From contig UZAE01000895.1 of NCBI GenBank assembly GCA_900617975.1, positions 1 to 17,096 of the forward strand: a DNA stretch of 17,096 bases, read 5' to 3'. The notes beneath the pieces were generated by a model, which saw only the letters and a program-made list of their open reading frames with translations, ran no database searches and was not told where the DNA came from. Source of the stretch: Rodentolepis nana. Its lineage: Eukaryota > Platyhelminthes > Cestoda > Cyclophyllidea > Hymenolepididae. A program made the translations under genes and the position numbers. The first letter of the stretch is position 1. Each line of letters begins with the position of its first letter. Below are positions 1 to 10,540 of this stretch, piece after piece.

Positions 1-324
1 ACCAAGGGTTTTTAATTTTTTTTCAATGCATGTATGCAACACATTGAGCTTCTCTGCAATATCTCGTGTTGTGCTGTGACGATTTGAATCGATAATGGCC
101 TTGATATGGGTTTCATCCACTTCGACTGGGCGGCCAGATCGTTGTGAATTTTTCAGTGAAAAATCACCGGAACGAAATCTTTCAAACCAATTTCGACACT
201 GCCTTTCTTTTAAGGCTTCATCTCCATATACGGCACATAACTTCTTTTGTGCTTGCGATGCGTTCTTGCCTTTTCGGAAGTAATATAATAAAATGTGTCG
301 GAAGTGCACGTCCTGTTCTTTCAT
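1..324 (-). CDS. Mariner-family transposase, N-terminal 108 residues (partial)
   Basis: The frame starts at ATG 324-322 and stays open through all 108 codons to the window edge. It encodes the N-terminal helix-turn-helix DNA-binding region of a mariner transposase. Recognisable pieces in order are FRHILLYYFRKGKNA, AQKKLCAVYGDEA, CRNWFERFRSGDFSLKN, QRSGRPVEVDE and IDSNRHSTTRDIAEKLNV. These match the HTH_48-type first helical bundle, the GRP linker and the start of the second HTH that bind the terminal repeat. The catalytic DD(34)D region would lie outside the window. The absence of stops or frameshifts suggests a fairly young copy. The start is the first ATG after the terminal repeat. A SETMAR-like domesticated gene is possible but less likely, given the adjacent terminal repeat and TA. 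Confidence 0.85.
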   Translation of the reverse strand, partial: MKEQDVHFRHILLYYFRKGKNASQAQKKLCAVYGDEALKERQCRNWFERFRSGDFSLKNSQRSGRPVEVDETHIKAIIDSNRHSTTRDIAEKLNVLHTCIEKKLKTLG

Positions 325-479
325 TTTTAAACTGGGATAAAAACAAAACTAAAGAACTAAACAAGAAAAATTTTTTACTGATTAACCTAGAAGCCCATAC
401 AGTAAGAAAAAAATATAGGTAAGATGCTCTGGCCACGTTAACAAAACAAAAGAAAGTATAGAGTGAATCCGTCGACAAA

Positions 480-507
480 AACAGCAATGACTTAGTTGCC
501 GACCCAA
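480..507 (-). repeat. Mariner terminal inverted repeat (5' end)
   Basis: On the minus strand the outer end reads TTGGGTCGGCAACTAAG followed by TCATTGCTG, flanked outside by TA at 508-509. It lies about 183 nt before the transposase ATG, a usual mariner layout. The inner boundary is approximate because the partner repeat is not in the window. Confidence 0.7.
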
Positions 508-764
508 TAGTTGTTCATCACCTGGAGGAGGGCACTGTAGCAACTAATTTTTGCCTGCTAGTGACATGATTGCCATAAAGCCAAGTGATGCTCTAGATGA
601 TACTAGATGTATTAAATTGTATTTTTCTGACAGAACTCACGAACATGCAGTTATTGTGCAAATGCTCGACTTGTAAACTTCGAAATAGGCTGTTGAAGGA
701 GATTGGGAAGAAGATTTCGGCATTCGGAAAAGGGAAGGGTAAGTAATATATCTAGGAAAGTTAA

Positions 765-1500
765 CGGAAGATCATTAGTTGACATCTTTCTTCCCAGTAT
801 CTCTGAGTTCCTGTCGTTGTCTTTAGGGCTGGATATTGAATAAGGTGGGTCTTCTCCATTTCCTCCTGAAGGTCACACAGAGGCATGTTGGCCAAGCGTA
901 TTCGTCGTTTCTGGGAAGGTGCTTCGATAGACAATCGTGACCGGAACGCAGTCCAAACTCTGCAACAGATTTGATTCTTGACCAGTCGGCTATGCTGGAG
1001 AGCGCCACTGTCCACTGGTTCTCCTTTATTCGAGTTTAAATTCGTTACTACTTGAAGTCCTGAATTCTCTACTGATTAAGGTCTTCATTATGTGGAAAGA
1101 TATCGGCATGTCCATGCCTTGCGAGATTGTACTTCCCTTCTTAACAAGTGTGCCAGAGTGCTCATTGCTTATAATGCCACAGTATCCGGAGATCCATTGA
1201 AGAACTCCTATTTTGTTTTTTTCTCTCAGTAACCGATATAAGTGTTTACATTCGTATATCTTGGATACGTTGGATTGCTCCCTGTTTGCAATTGAATTAA
1301 TTGATGACTACGAGTTCGAAAGAACTACCCCATTGGTGCAATTAATAACCAGGCAGCACAGTTAGCCTAGAGATAACTTAATGGCCTCTACTTCTCCTTC
1401 AAATTCAGATGCATATTGTTCTGCGGCTGCAAAGAAAGTGAATTATTAAGAGCAAACACCTGTACCAACATTTCCTTTGACTCATCTGTGAAGACCTGGA
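765..1500 (-). pseudogene. Decayed retroelement: RNase H domain and C-terminal CxxC...HxxxC region
   Basis: Minus-strand translation gives, in order but in different frames, pieces of a non-LTR-type polyprotein C-terminus. VFTDESK near 1494-1477 corresponds to the FTDGSK start of RNase H. LQWISGYCGIISNEHSG at about 1202-1150 corresponds to the LQWIPGHCGIxGNExAD motif of RNase H. EFGLRSGHDCLSKHLPR at about 950-900 and PLCDLQEEMEKTHLI with YPAL and QRYWEERCQLM near 890-770 correspond to the CPLC...HLIxCPAL...YWEAR tail. At least three frame changes and several stops separate these pieces, so the copy is dead. Only the 3' part is visible; I do not see the reverse transcriptase core. This arrangement is common in arthropod elements, but that does not prove the host. 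Confidence 0.72.
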
Positions 1501-1565
1501 GCCACCAATCGGCAGGACTGTTTACACTGATTGTGTCAGATGTCACTAAGCGTATCTGATCTGGA

Positions 1566-1590
1566 GGGGGGTGGGTGGGAGGGGGGGGGG
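1566..1590 (+). repeat. G-rich tract with G-quadruplex pattern
   Basis: Runs of 6, 3, 3 and 10 guanines are separated by single T, T and A bases. Four G runs of at least three with one-base loops fit the standard intramolecular G-quadruplex rule. The tract lies just beyond the RNase H remnant. Confidence 0.75.
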
Positions 1591-1599
1591 TGTATTTGA

Positions 1600-4500
1600 A
1601 TAAATTATAATTGCTCTGTGAAAGTGCACATGACGGTCACATTATCGTTACAGTTAGGAAATTAGGCAAATTTTGTGTAAATTCTAAATTCAGAAACAGT
1701 GATAGTGAGTTCGAGCTTATGTCATTGAATACGAATAAACCTTTGCTACAATAGGGGGATTTGAGTATTTTACTTACTTGAATACTTGGGCAATAAATGT
1801 GTTCCGTGTTGGGCATAAAATACTGTGAGATTAGGAATACTTCAAATCAAGCTATTTGTGATCATCATAAATGAATATGCTTTCCATTATACAATTGCAA
1901 TAATAATTAGATTAGTTAAGATGTCTTCCTTCATGTTCTGAACCTCACCACACTTCTTATTCATACGTCAGCTTGACGTAGGTGAAGTCCCTAGTCTGTA
2001 AAAGTTGGATCAAATGGGTGAAAGATGTTTGGAAAAGGAAGATTAATTCAATAAGCAAAATTTTTCACTTGATTCTAATCTTCTCCTATTGCCTACTAAA
2101 TCTGTTTAACCCAATGACCTGCCTTGGCCTGAAGTTGACTCAATTAGAAAACCTCTTTACACTTCAGAGGTAAATAAAATTTTACCGTGGAGTAATTTTG
2201 TAATAGGAGGAAACAATGATGAGAACGGAAAATGAGTACATCTCAACCTATTTCAACTTACCTGCTCAGTGGATCCATGATGGATATCGCGCTTATGGAC
2301 GTGGTCCCAAAATGACGATGTCTACTTCTGATTCTCCCTTAAGAGCCTATTTAGAAAATTTTCAAGTCGTGCACTTGCACGATAACTACATGCTTGTGAG
2401 GTTGGAAACAATATCTGTCAGGGGTAAAAAATTTGATGGTCTTGTATAATGAACATTCCTTGGCTTCAAAGGCACTTGTGCCACTGAGGAACTGAATTAG
2501 ATGACACAGTGCTTCCCCTAGGAGATGTACAGTAAAGATTGATTAAGGAAGAACTCGAAGATGGATATTTTTGCTACTGATTGGTAATTGATCGTTCACC
2601 CCATTTTATACCACAGCATTGATTTCTCCTATTTAAGGGTTAAAATGCATTTACCCTCCCACCAATTTTGTCAATTCCCAGTCGATTGTTTCCAAGAGTT
2701 AGAAGAAGAAGAGCTCGTTATTTGAACTAGCTGAGCATGATCACTGGAATTGAGAAGAGTGGATGGAGCTCAAAAGGCTCCTTCCGGTGATTTCAAAAGG
2801 GTGTTTAAGACTCAACTGGGTTTGTAACTGAGCATTTATATCAGTACCGCCATAAGTTCAGGTAGTGGTGCCTTGATCATTTCAGAGGAGACAAACACTT
2901 GAAACTATACAACTTGAAATCGTATGATCTTCTCACCAAAATTGTTCTGATGAAAATGATTTCAACAAGCATTCCAACTATCATAACTGATCAACGTAAC
3001 CAATGAATGAAACTAGCAAATTGCGTTGTAAAATTATGAGAAATTTATTGAAAATTTGCAACATTAAAGTAAATAAATCGGTCTGCAGAAAGGTCCCCAA
3101 TCATTTTCATTGATGTATAAAATGTGGGATAAAGGCTATAGGGAGTCGGACTATGTGTCTAGCTTGAGGTGGAGATATACTCCCTTGATTTTATTGGTAA
3201 TGGTTAAGGTAATTACATTCATTTTCAACCTCTCCTCCCTACTGAATAGTTACACTTTGAAAATGTCAACCCTCCTACCCCACTTTCACTCTTAACTTGG
3301 TCTGCTCAAATTGATTGACCCACACGTTCAAGTTGTGATCAAATAACTTATTAAAGCCAAATTACTTAAGTAATTGCTCGCAGTGAAAGAACAAGACAAA
3401 AATAGGAACAAAAACTTATTACTATTTTTATTCGAAGAGGTCGCGTTCACCCTTGCCATTTCCTTCAATATGTCAACTTTGAAGTCGATAAACGAAGAAG
3501 ACCCTCACATAGAAGACAAACTGAAAATCTGAAGTAGATCAGATAGTTGCAATCAAATTGGTCGATTGAGTGAAAACAGCATAAACAAATTAATGATCGT
3601 TGCAATCGTAACATGGAAAGCATGTGCTCAAATGGCTTGACTTGAATCATTCCTCACCGCACAATACTTTACGCACAACACAAGGAACACATTTACTGCC
3701 CAAGGATAAAAATAAACAGATTACTAAACACAATTCTTCTTATTATTTATACCAGATGGCGGGCATCATTAGCCCTTTAGTTGATTTCAGTCTTTACAGA
3801 GGGAAGGAACATCAAAGTGAAAAAAGTTGAGATGGGGGGGGGGGGGAACAGAAGAGTATTTCAAAATGTAAACGAGACAGGCAAAAGGGTAAAGAGGAAA
3901 AGGTGAGTGAGTACTGTGGAAGTGGTCGAATATGACATTCAGTGGGGTGATGGTAGTTTGAAGTCAGTAGTCAACTGAGTTTTTAGGGAATGGTAATCAG
4001 AGTCAAGAGTTCCAGAAAAAATAGATGCGAAGTTGAGCTTCTTTCAGCCAAGTTCAAATTCGAATTGGATCTGTAATGACAAGAATATTGGCAGACTCTA
4101 ATTTTGAAATGCTTGTTAATCACAGTGGTAAAGGAATGACTTATTGTGACCTGATTACTTTGAGTCAACTGTCATTTCAAATAGGATATGTTGAGATCGA
4201 TTATCGGTTCAATCTCACGAAAGAGATCTTTAAATTCAAAACCACTTTAAGAAAAGAGAAGTTTGAGTTAACATCCTCACCACCAAGAAATGAACCGACC
4301 ATTAGTCACTCCACGTTGTCGATGTGAAATCGTTCTGATCATGGGCGCCACTTATGAAGTCTTGATGCTGTGACGTGAACTAAGTCTTCAGGTTGGTAAA
4401 TGTCATTTATTTCACCATATTTCTATAGTTGATCACATTTCATCAGCGATGGCATAACCTCCAAAAAACTGCGTCTTTCGTTCTATAACTCAGAAGCATT

Positions 4501-5555
4501 CAATTACTCTTCCCATAACAATATGAATTTCTCGAAAGAAGCTTAAATTATTCCCGATTTCAGTGCTGGCGGCTTACTGCTTTGAATACCTCAGTAATCA
4601 GTAAAATGGTTAAATCTGTTACCTCACCCCCATTAGTGAATAAGCGTAAGCCCAGATCTTACTGAAATATAATGAATCAAAATAGGTCAATTCAGTGTAA
4701 CATGCAGCACGTCAGATGGTGTTGGAATGCAAAATAAGTGACCAAATGAAACAAAAGTGAGCAATCTGATTAGTTGGATAGCAGCATGTCTGCGTGTTCA
4801 TGTGACAATCAAACTCCACAAAACAATATGTGCTAGCTTTGGTCATCTGTCACAACTAATCTCTATTCTCTACTTGAATCCCATTGTGGGTGTGACACGA
4901 TCTTCCTTCTTCAACGACTCTTTGTAGAAAAAAAATTGGAATAGAGAAATTACTCTGTGTTATATCTGTTTAGGAAACGACGTTTCCACTTCTCTAAGAC
5001 AAAGTCTTACCTCGCAAGTTCAGATATCTAAATGAGGAATAGGCAGTGGGAACTTGTTTTGAACTTGAATCTTCCAATTTGGCTCCAACTGCAGCCTTGA
5101 ACAATCCAGCATTTTTTGGAATGTCAATTGAGTGAGAATTATTCCGTGTTTGGCACGTTTTCAGAACATTGTTGTTGTCAAAGTTATATATAATTTCGTA
5201 AAATAGGTCATTTTGTTCTTATTCTTTGGAGACAGCCATACTATCATTACAAACGCATCAACCTTCCTCAATGCGACATAACGTGGAGTGTTCGGATCTA
5301 AAACCAGAAAAATTCTTTGCATAACATTGAACAAAGTCTGAACACTAAGCAACTAGGAAGCAAAATATTTAATTAAGAATTAATTAAAATAATTCCTCTT
5401 GACCTATTGTGTACAAAACTCTGTACAGTAAAATGTTGCTTTTCCCACCATCCAAGGTGTCAAAATACGCATCTTCTGATTTAGACATCACAAAAGTTGT
5501 GTTCATCGGATGGTCAAACAGACTGGTCAGATGTATTGTCATCAAGATGCAACCT
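1600..5555. other. Long stretch without a recognisable gene
   Basis: No reading frame here exceeds about 83 codons, and none shows a motif I recognise. Short open frames at 2216-2449, 3110-3295, 3624-3830 and 4076-4327 have compositions expected of AT-rich noncoding DNA. A run of 13 G lies at 3834-3846. I see no tRNA-like or rRNA-like segment. The region is best treated as intergenic, or as intron of a gene whose exons I cannot see. Confidence 0.5.
3834..3846 (+). repeat. Poly(G) run, 13 bases
   Basis: Thirteen consecutive G follow GAT. It is one of four long G or C homopolymers in the window, the others being at 1581-1590, 7788-7799 and 16689-16699. Confidence 0.85.
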
Positions 5556-5560
5556 GATTA

Positions 5561-5585
5561 CAGACAGACAGACAGACAAACAGAC
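5561..5585 (+). repeat. (CAGA)n microsatellite
   Basis: About six imperfect CAGA units (CAGACAGACAGACAGACAAA and following CAGAC). It lies just outside the outer end of the left inverted-repeat arm. Confidence 0.85.
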
Positions 5586-5625
5586 GATGTATGATGAACG
5601 TCTAATTCTCTCGGTGCTGGAGAAA

Positions 5626-5740
5626 ATTTACTCAGACCTTGAAGGCTGAGGAGAGAAAGTGGCACCAATCCTGCAACAAGTCAGGTACGTTTTTATTTTT
5701 TCCTCTAATTACTCCCTCTTTAACCTCATCAATAATGAAG
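5626..5740. repeat. Direct repeat A1: 3' flank of the minus-strand relic exon
   Basis: Shares ACTCAGACCTTGAAGGCTGA-like sequence and TTTTTTCCTCTAATTA with 6643-6755 in the same orientation. Both lie immediately 3' (minus sense) of an FnIII-2-type terminal exon, so exon and flank were probably duplicated together. Part of it (near 5660-5705, minus sense TAATTAGAGG and CCTGACTTGTTGCAGG) also matches plus 16704-16745. Confidence 0.65.
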
Positions 5741-5814
5741 GGTGGTAATTCATATATGTGGATCAAGTGTAACATTGGTTAACCAATTAAGTTGATGGTC
5801 AAGGCAATTTTATT

Positions 5815-6085
5815 AATGCCAAAACAGGAGATCATGACAAATTCAATCTTACCATCAGCTCGGAGTGGAAGGAAGATGGTCTTGGAAAGGGCCCAACACT
5901 TTGTATTGGAATATTGTTTTTTCGCCTAAAATAGGCAATATTCATTTTAAGTTTTTGCGTACCACAGAAACGTCGATAAGTTAAACCAATGACAGGTGAG
6001 CATTTGTTCAATCCCGCCAGAAAGAAAGATGTCAGAAATGCCAGTTCACCCTTGAGTTACTCCTCGACAAAAATTTCTTCTGTTT
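5815..6085 (-). pseudogene. Relic of an FnIII-2-type terminal exon (left-arm counterpart of 16428-16682)
   Basis: In one minus frame, ALSKTIFLPL, DGKIEF and VMISCF (about 5892-5820) closely match ALHYSKTIFLPL, DGKFEF and IMVSYF at 16572-16646. Several differences between the two DNA copies are synonymous or conservative. Further upstream, GLTYRRFCGTQKLKMN (about 5990-5940) resembles GYQIRYSCGNEAKIIN of the minus FnIII-2 exon, and GTCGAGGAGTAACT near 6068-6054 resembles the DNA encoding VEVTW. The frame is not continuous: about two bases are missing relative to the plus copy, and stops interrupt it. An AATAAA-containing stretch follows the conserved block. I infer a decayed duplicate of the terminal exon; a former alternative last exon is equally possible. 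Confidence 0.6.
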
Positions 6086-6642
6086 GCAGTCATCGCATAG
6101 GAGAGACGAATTAGAAACCAAATTGTCCTCTAGTAAAATCTTTAAAACACCTTCTCATAAATTCAAAGCATTCCAATGGCCTGACCAATCATCATGAGAC
6201 AAATCCAGTCAAGTACCACTGTAAACTGTTGGAAGGCAGGTGCTTCATTTCAATTACATATAATGAGATTTGCACCACAGACCTAAACCACAAACCCTTT
6301 AATCACTGCTACTGCAGTTTGCCAAATATGATGCTAACTAAAAATTATCAACTTCAAATCTTCTGCAATTGCGAGTTCTGGCGTTATCAGAAAATCCAAC
6401 AGTTCTCAACTTTTAATTCAAACACTTCTATTCCTGCTAAGTTTAGCTCACAATCAATGCGTACTCAATTGATTAATGCTTGCTTATTAAATGACAAGAA
6501 CACCCAGACATTCAACTCCAATCATTCGAGGAGTGGCTTTCAAATTCTCGCCTTATATTGATTTTTGGTGTCAAGTGAGATGTACTGAACATTTTTAGGA
6601 AATGCAATCATGTGTCTTAGAAACATTCACGAAACATCTACA

Positions 6643-6755
6643 ATTACTCAGACTACGAAGGCTGAGGTAAAAAGCGACTCTAAACCCTCAACCAGATCAG
6701 ATAAATGTCTATTTTTTCCTCTAATTAGTTCACCTTAATTTTATTTATTACTAAA
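6643..6755. repeat. Direct repeat A2: 3' flank of the minus-strand FnIII pseudogene
   Basis: Matches 5626-5740 (ACTCAG.C..GAAGGCTGAG and TTTTTTCCTCTAATTA are shared). Reverse-complemented, it is also collinear with plus about 16090-16230, sharing TGATCTGGT, GAGGGTTT and GATGT.T.GT.AATGT segments downstream of the plus gene. Confidence 0.65.
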
Positions 6756-6847
6756 AACGGAGGACGCTTAGTTAAAATTGGGGATCATGCAGACGAACTA
6801 AAAAAACTTGATTAGCTCAGTTGAGTGATATTCATAGTAATTTTGTT

Positions 6848-6853
6848 TTTATT
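6848..6853 (-). terminator. Poly(A) signal AATAAA of the minus-strand copy
   Basis: AATAAA on the minus strand 13 nt after the TGA of the last exon. The plus gene also has AATAAA signals soon after its stop, which supports the last exon being terminal. Confidence 0.5.
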
Positions 6854-6865
6854 TAGGAGTGCATT

Positions 6866-8348
6866 TCAATAACAGGCGATAATGAACTCAAATCTAGTAC
6901 CAATCAGCTTTCTCGAAGATACGAGTCCTTGAATAGTGTTGATTGGTCTTCCAGAAGCGATTTCTCTAAGCGTCCCAATTTGAACTTCAACACCAATAGC
7001 GTCTCCCTCAATGAGCAATGGTAGTTTGATATTTTCTGTTACATTTATGATTTTGGCTTCATTACCGCAACTGTAACGAATTTGTTATCCCTCTATTTGT
7101 TTTTTGAGCAATTATTTTATATTGCCAAGTCACCTCAGCCAGAGTTGATGTTTTAGGAATCAAAGAAATGTCTGTTGGTGCATTGGGATCTAAGGTGATA
7201 AAGAAACATATTTATTAAGGCAGAGTATAGGGTATGTTAAAAAAAGGTTGGCCAATTTCAGCAGAATCAAGCAATTGTACGTTTTTTATTCATTTTCACT
7301 GATTTGGTAATTATTAGAAGTCAAACTTTCTTTAACATCTTTGTTCCCACTTCATCATTATAACTTGCATTCCTCTTGGTTGCATGAACAGTCAGTACCA
7401 AGTCATATCTTTCAACTTCTAGATTTGCCCTTCAAATTGCTTCTCAAATGACAGCCGTGGATAGGAAATATTTAGAAGACAATTTAATCGAGAAATAACT
7501 GGTAGTTCAAGAAAAATATTTACCCTCCTTGTCTGGATCAGAGAGTTGATGTCGAAAAGTGTCAGCTGAAAGGGAAAAGAAAGGAAATGATCAGTTAATT
7601 CTACTCTTCCATCATGGCATGAATACAATTGACAAGTGCTATCAATGTGGAAATTAGTTGTATCGTCTGTGAGATTGTTCTTAGTGGTGAGTGAGCATCG
7701 AATAGTTCGGATGTACCTGAGTAAAATTCAGAGACTTCCTCGCACATCCTCGTCGTTTCCTCCACATTCCATCTGTCAAAAGAAACGCCCCCCCCCCCCT
7801 ATTGCCCCATTAACTGACTCACTTGCTACCTAATCTATCTATGAAAGCCTATTTCCTTGCTGAATGAATATTTGAATTAATGGATCAATGAATGAATGAG
7901 AGAGTGAATGTCATTCTAAAAACAACTGTCGACATTTTACATTAATAACTTAGGTTATGACAGTAGCAAAATAACATTTCTGTCAAACAAGTATAGTTGA
8001 ATAATGGGGCATATTTTAAAGATTGAATAACACGATAAATACTGTCGTTACTTCGTTTCAAGTTGAATTTGCATTCATTCGGATCCACTTTGTATTCACC
8101 TGTCCAAACTTCGGATTTGGTAACAGTTCTTACAACTGCTCTGATCATAGTGTCGTTCTCATTGACGGGAATTTCCAATACGTTTTCAGAGGTGAGTGTC
8201 ATTAAGAGTGCACCATCATGAAAGTAGAAAACTCTAAAACTTGGAATCTCTTCATTTTCCACCACTGGCGGGATCCATGTGAGTCGAACTCTTCTGGAGT
8301 TGGACTTCAACAGACTAATTCCAGTGCACATTGATTTGTACTTGCCAG
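6866..8348 (-). pseudogene. Broken, 5'-truncated copy of the secreted FnIII gene
   Basis: Minus-strand exons are 8348-8052 (FnIII-1, 297 nt), 7565-7524 (linker, 42 nt) and 7189-6866 (FnIII-2 and stop). All three keep AG/GT borders and phase-1 junctions, exactly as in the plus gene. Exon 2 is open and differs from the plus protein at about a dozen residues, with two extra codons before RLTWIPP. The last exon is broken: after VTWQ the stretch before GYQIRYS is 31 instead of 30 nt, which shifts the frame, and the codon expected to be TAT in GYQIRY is TAA (7085-7087). Past that stop the old frame is clear again: QIRYSCGNEAKIINVTEN, VEVQIGTLREI and RFEFIIACY then TGA. No signal-peptide exon is found upstream, because homology to the plus gene stops inside intron 1 near 8392. 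An AATAAA lies at 6853-6848. It could be transcribed from a foreign promoter, but it cannot make the two-domain protein. Confidence 0.75.
7788..7799 (-). repeat. Poly(C)/poly(G) run of 12 in intron 2 of the minus copy
   Basis: Minus sense reads CAATA then 12 G then CG. The aligned position in the plus gene is CAATAGGGAATTTC (near 14470), with only three G, so the run expanded in this copy or shrank in the other. Confidence 0.8.
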
Positions 8349-8437
8349 CTAAAGTGAAAAATATGTGATATCATGTAAATATGTTCAATTCAAGTGAGTT
8401 TGGCTAGTTGATTGAGTTCTGACTTTTGAGCTGTTTG

Positions 8438-8500
8438 ATTGTAATTTCTGTTGGTCATGAGATCAAAGCGAATTTGTCACTGACCCAATATTGAATTTTA
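8438..8500. repeat. Direct repeat B1
   Basis: TCTGACTTTTGAG, TTGATTG, AATTTCTGTT and GAGATCAAA occur in the same order and spacing at 11733-11800. About four of five bases match by eye. It begins only about 45 nt inside the spacer from the inverted-arm boundary. Confidence 0.6.
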
Positions 8501-10145
8501 GATTATCTGGCTTATATTTAACTTTCTGATCTAAAAACTATAAAATTTGTAATGAGTACTTGAAATAGACTTGGATGGATAAAAGTGAAATCAACAACAG
8601 CCTTTTGTCATAGTGAACTCTTATGGGTTGGAGTTCAGAAGTAAATACTTTACTTACCATTCCTCCAAACTGCGTCTCCTATGTTCTAACTTTTTATTTA
8701 CAAAGAAGCCATTTTAATATCGAAATCGACCCACTCAACTTGATAAGCCCAATAAACTGCCTACAATTCACCAATGCTATTCAATGCACTGATTGCTGTG
8801 TCAATGTTGAAGTTAACTATATCTCTCACCATCACTTCCTTTCCATGTATGTCCCATTCAACTCATGTGGATTAGGTATGGAAACAGTTCATTAAATACA
8901 TATATCACTGCTACCATCTTCTTCGTTTAAAATTCCATTGTAACTTCTCAGAATCATGAGAACACGTTGTTCCTCTCCTGTTGCTAGATCTGCAGATCAA
9001 AGACATCTAGAGGGTACATTCGCTAACTACACTTGTCAAATATAATTGATATAAAATAAGAGCAAACGAATGTCATTTTTTATCCATTTGTGATATATTA
9101 ATGAAGATGGAGATTATGATAACCTCCTGCAACATACTTCAGATTTCTGAATTGATTTCAATCTTTAATTTACGCACAAAAGAAGTCACGAATTTCCAAA
9201 TTTTTAAGTTCAAAATGAGGCTGAATGCAAGTTATAAGTGGCTATAAGGTTCCGATTGCCCTACAATTTTAGCATAAAGTAGGTATTAGACTTTTGTCAT
9301 AATTCGGTTAGGTGATATCATGCCGTTAGATAAAGAAATGCTACTGAACATTAATAAGTAGCACTAGTCAGAGCGATATGAGTTTCTGTAAAATGCCGAA
9401 TAAAAGTAGAGTGAGAATAACAGAGTTGTTTCACTCAAATCTCACCTCTTTCCATCACTCATTCTATACGTATCATCGATTTTAGATACGATCAATAAAA
9501 TCGTAATCAAAGCAATCAAAGTGAGAAACTACCTGGAATAAATAGAAAAATTCGAGGAACTCACAATGTTCAAAACAATTTAATTTTTTCTTTATAATTT
9601 TATAATAGCAAACAAAAGTGGAATGCTTACACTTGACCTAATTTGCTGATAAGTTTAGGTTTCTTGAGTCCATTTAACAAACCCAATTCATACCATTATG
9701 AGCAAGTTGTGAAGTGAAGAAAGTTCTCTAAATGTAATGATATTATAACTCAAAAGTTTTAGCACTTGTAAGTATTTATAATATTCATTTAAAATCACAT
9801 CAACTGCATGACAATATGTCAACTTAGTGTTTACCAGATAATATTCCTTATATAGTAACACAGTCAGCTGTTGACAAATAGTTTATTCTTGAGCTAGTGT
9901 TCTCAAGCGAACATCAGAAAGTAGAAGGAAAGAAGTCGTCCAATGGGTGGCCAATGTTGGCCGTCAGGTGGAAGAAAAGCCTATTTGAATTTAAAGTACA
10001 CCCTACAACGAGATACACATTTCGTGCTGCAATACTACAATCAAACAAGAGTTGAACGACTGGTCGTGGTAATACTTCTGCTAAAAAACACAATTATATT
10101 TTAATTGTTAGGTCTGTGGCGTGATGAACAAACAGGCATAGCTCA

Positions 10146-10160
10146 GTGTGTGTGTGTGTG
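10146..10160 (+). repeat. (GT)n microsatellite
   Basis: Fifteen bases of alternating G and T, then CGTG. Confidence 0.85.
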
Positions 10161-10382
10161 CGTGAAGATAAAGAGTTTATTTTGTAAAAAAGAAGTAATA
10201 CACTCCCACACTTTCAATGCTAATATGCCAAAGCATTTCTTATTATGTGAAAATCGATTGATGACTTTGATTCTATCAGGGCTCTTGGCAAGAATAAATG
10301 CGTGAATAATTCAATATACACCTCCTCTCCTATCAAATGAGAATGTTTCTGTAGAGTAAAGCCATATGTGTTTGATGAATTT

Positions 10383-10540
10383 TCAGGTCAAGTATATCAA
10401 TTTAGACATTCAGTTGCTGACAAGAAACCATTCTCTCATGACCCTTTGCAAGCACTGTGGCAGGTGAAATGGAATATTTTTTGGTTTTTTGCATATTGCA
10501 CAGTTTTGTGGTATTGAAAGTCGTGAGTGTTGATTTTAAT
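10383..10540. repeat. Direct repeat C1
   Basis: Shares GGTCAAGTATATCAA, CAGTTGCTGACAAGAAACCAT and AAGTCGTGAG..TTGATTT.AAT in the same order with 11443-11603. Similarity is about two thirds by eye, with indels. Neither copy has a convincing reading frame. Confidence 0.6.

Larger units (their letters stand above)
1..509 (-). mobile_element. Tc1/mariner-type transposon, 5' portion, runs off the left edge
   Basis: Read on the minus strand, the element begins with TTGGGTCGGCAACTAAG at about 507, directly after a TA dinucleotide (508-509). A TA is the target site that mariner elements duplicate. The terminal sequence resembles mariner inverted repeats with a GGTCGGCAACTAAGT-type core. A 5' untranslated stretch of about 183 nt follows, then a transposase reading frame starting at 324. 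The other terminal repeat lies beyond position 1, so its match to this end cannot be tested here. The TA and terminal repeat are seen; the family assignment comes from knowledge of mariner ends. Confidence 0.8.
5655..8392 (-). repeat. Left arm of a large imperfect inverted duplication
   Basis: Reverse-complemented, this arm is collinear with about 13885-16745. The shared order is: end of intron 1, exon 2, intron 2, exon 3, intron 3, terminal exon, 3' flank, second terminal-type exon, and a last flank ending in TTGCAGG. Similarity is very high from intron 1 to the middle of intron 2, then falls to patchy. The inner boundary is sharp: next to GAATTGAAC (about 8392) the arms stop matching. The outer boundary is near 5655. 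Confidence 0.75.

Noticed and set aside
218..487. 89-codon minus-strand frame
   Set aside because: It overlaps the mariner 5' region in another frame; the transposase frame from 324 carries the recognisable protein.
2216..2449. 77-codon frame preceded by AGGAGG like a bacterial ribosome site
   Set aside because: The window is eukaryotic by splice sites and poly(A) signals, and the protein has no known motif; the purine run is coincidence.
6229..6561. 110-codon plus frame, the longest uninterrupted one left of the gene
   Set aside because: It lies antisense within the left arm, between the pseudogene and the relic exon, and has no domain. Its minus sense partly aligns with the 3' flank of gene 1.
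8623..8895. 90-codon plus frame rich in Cys and His
   Set aside because: No signal peptide, no recognisable spacing of metal ligands, and no support from a second copy.
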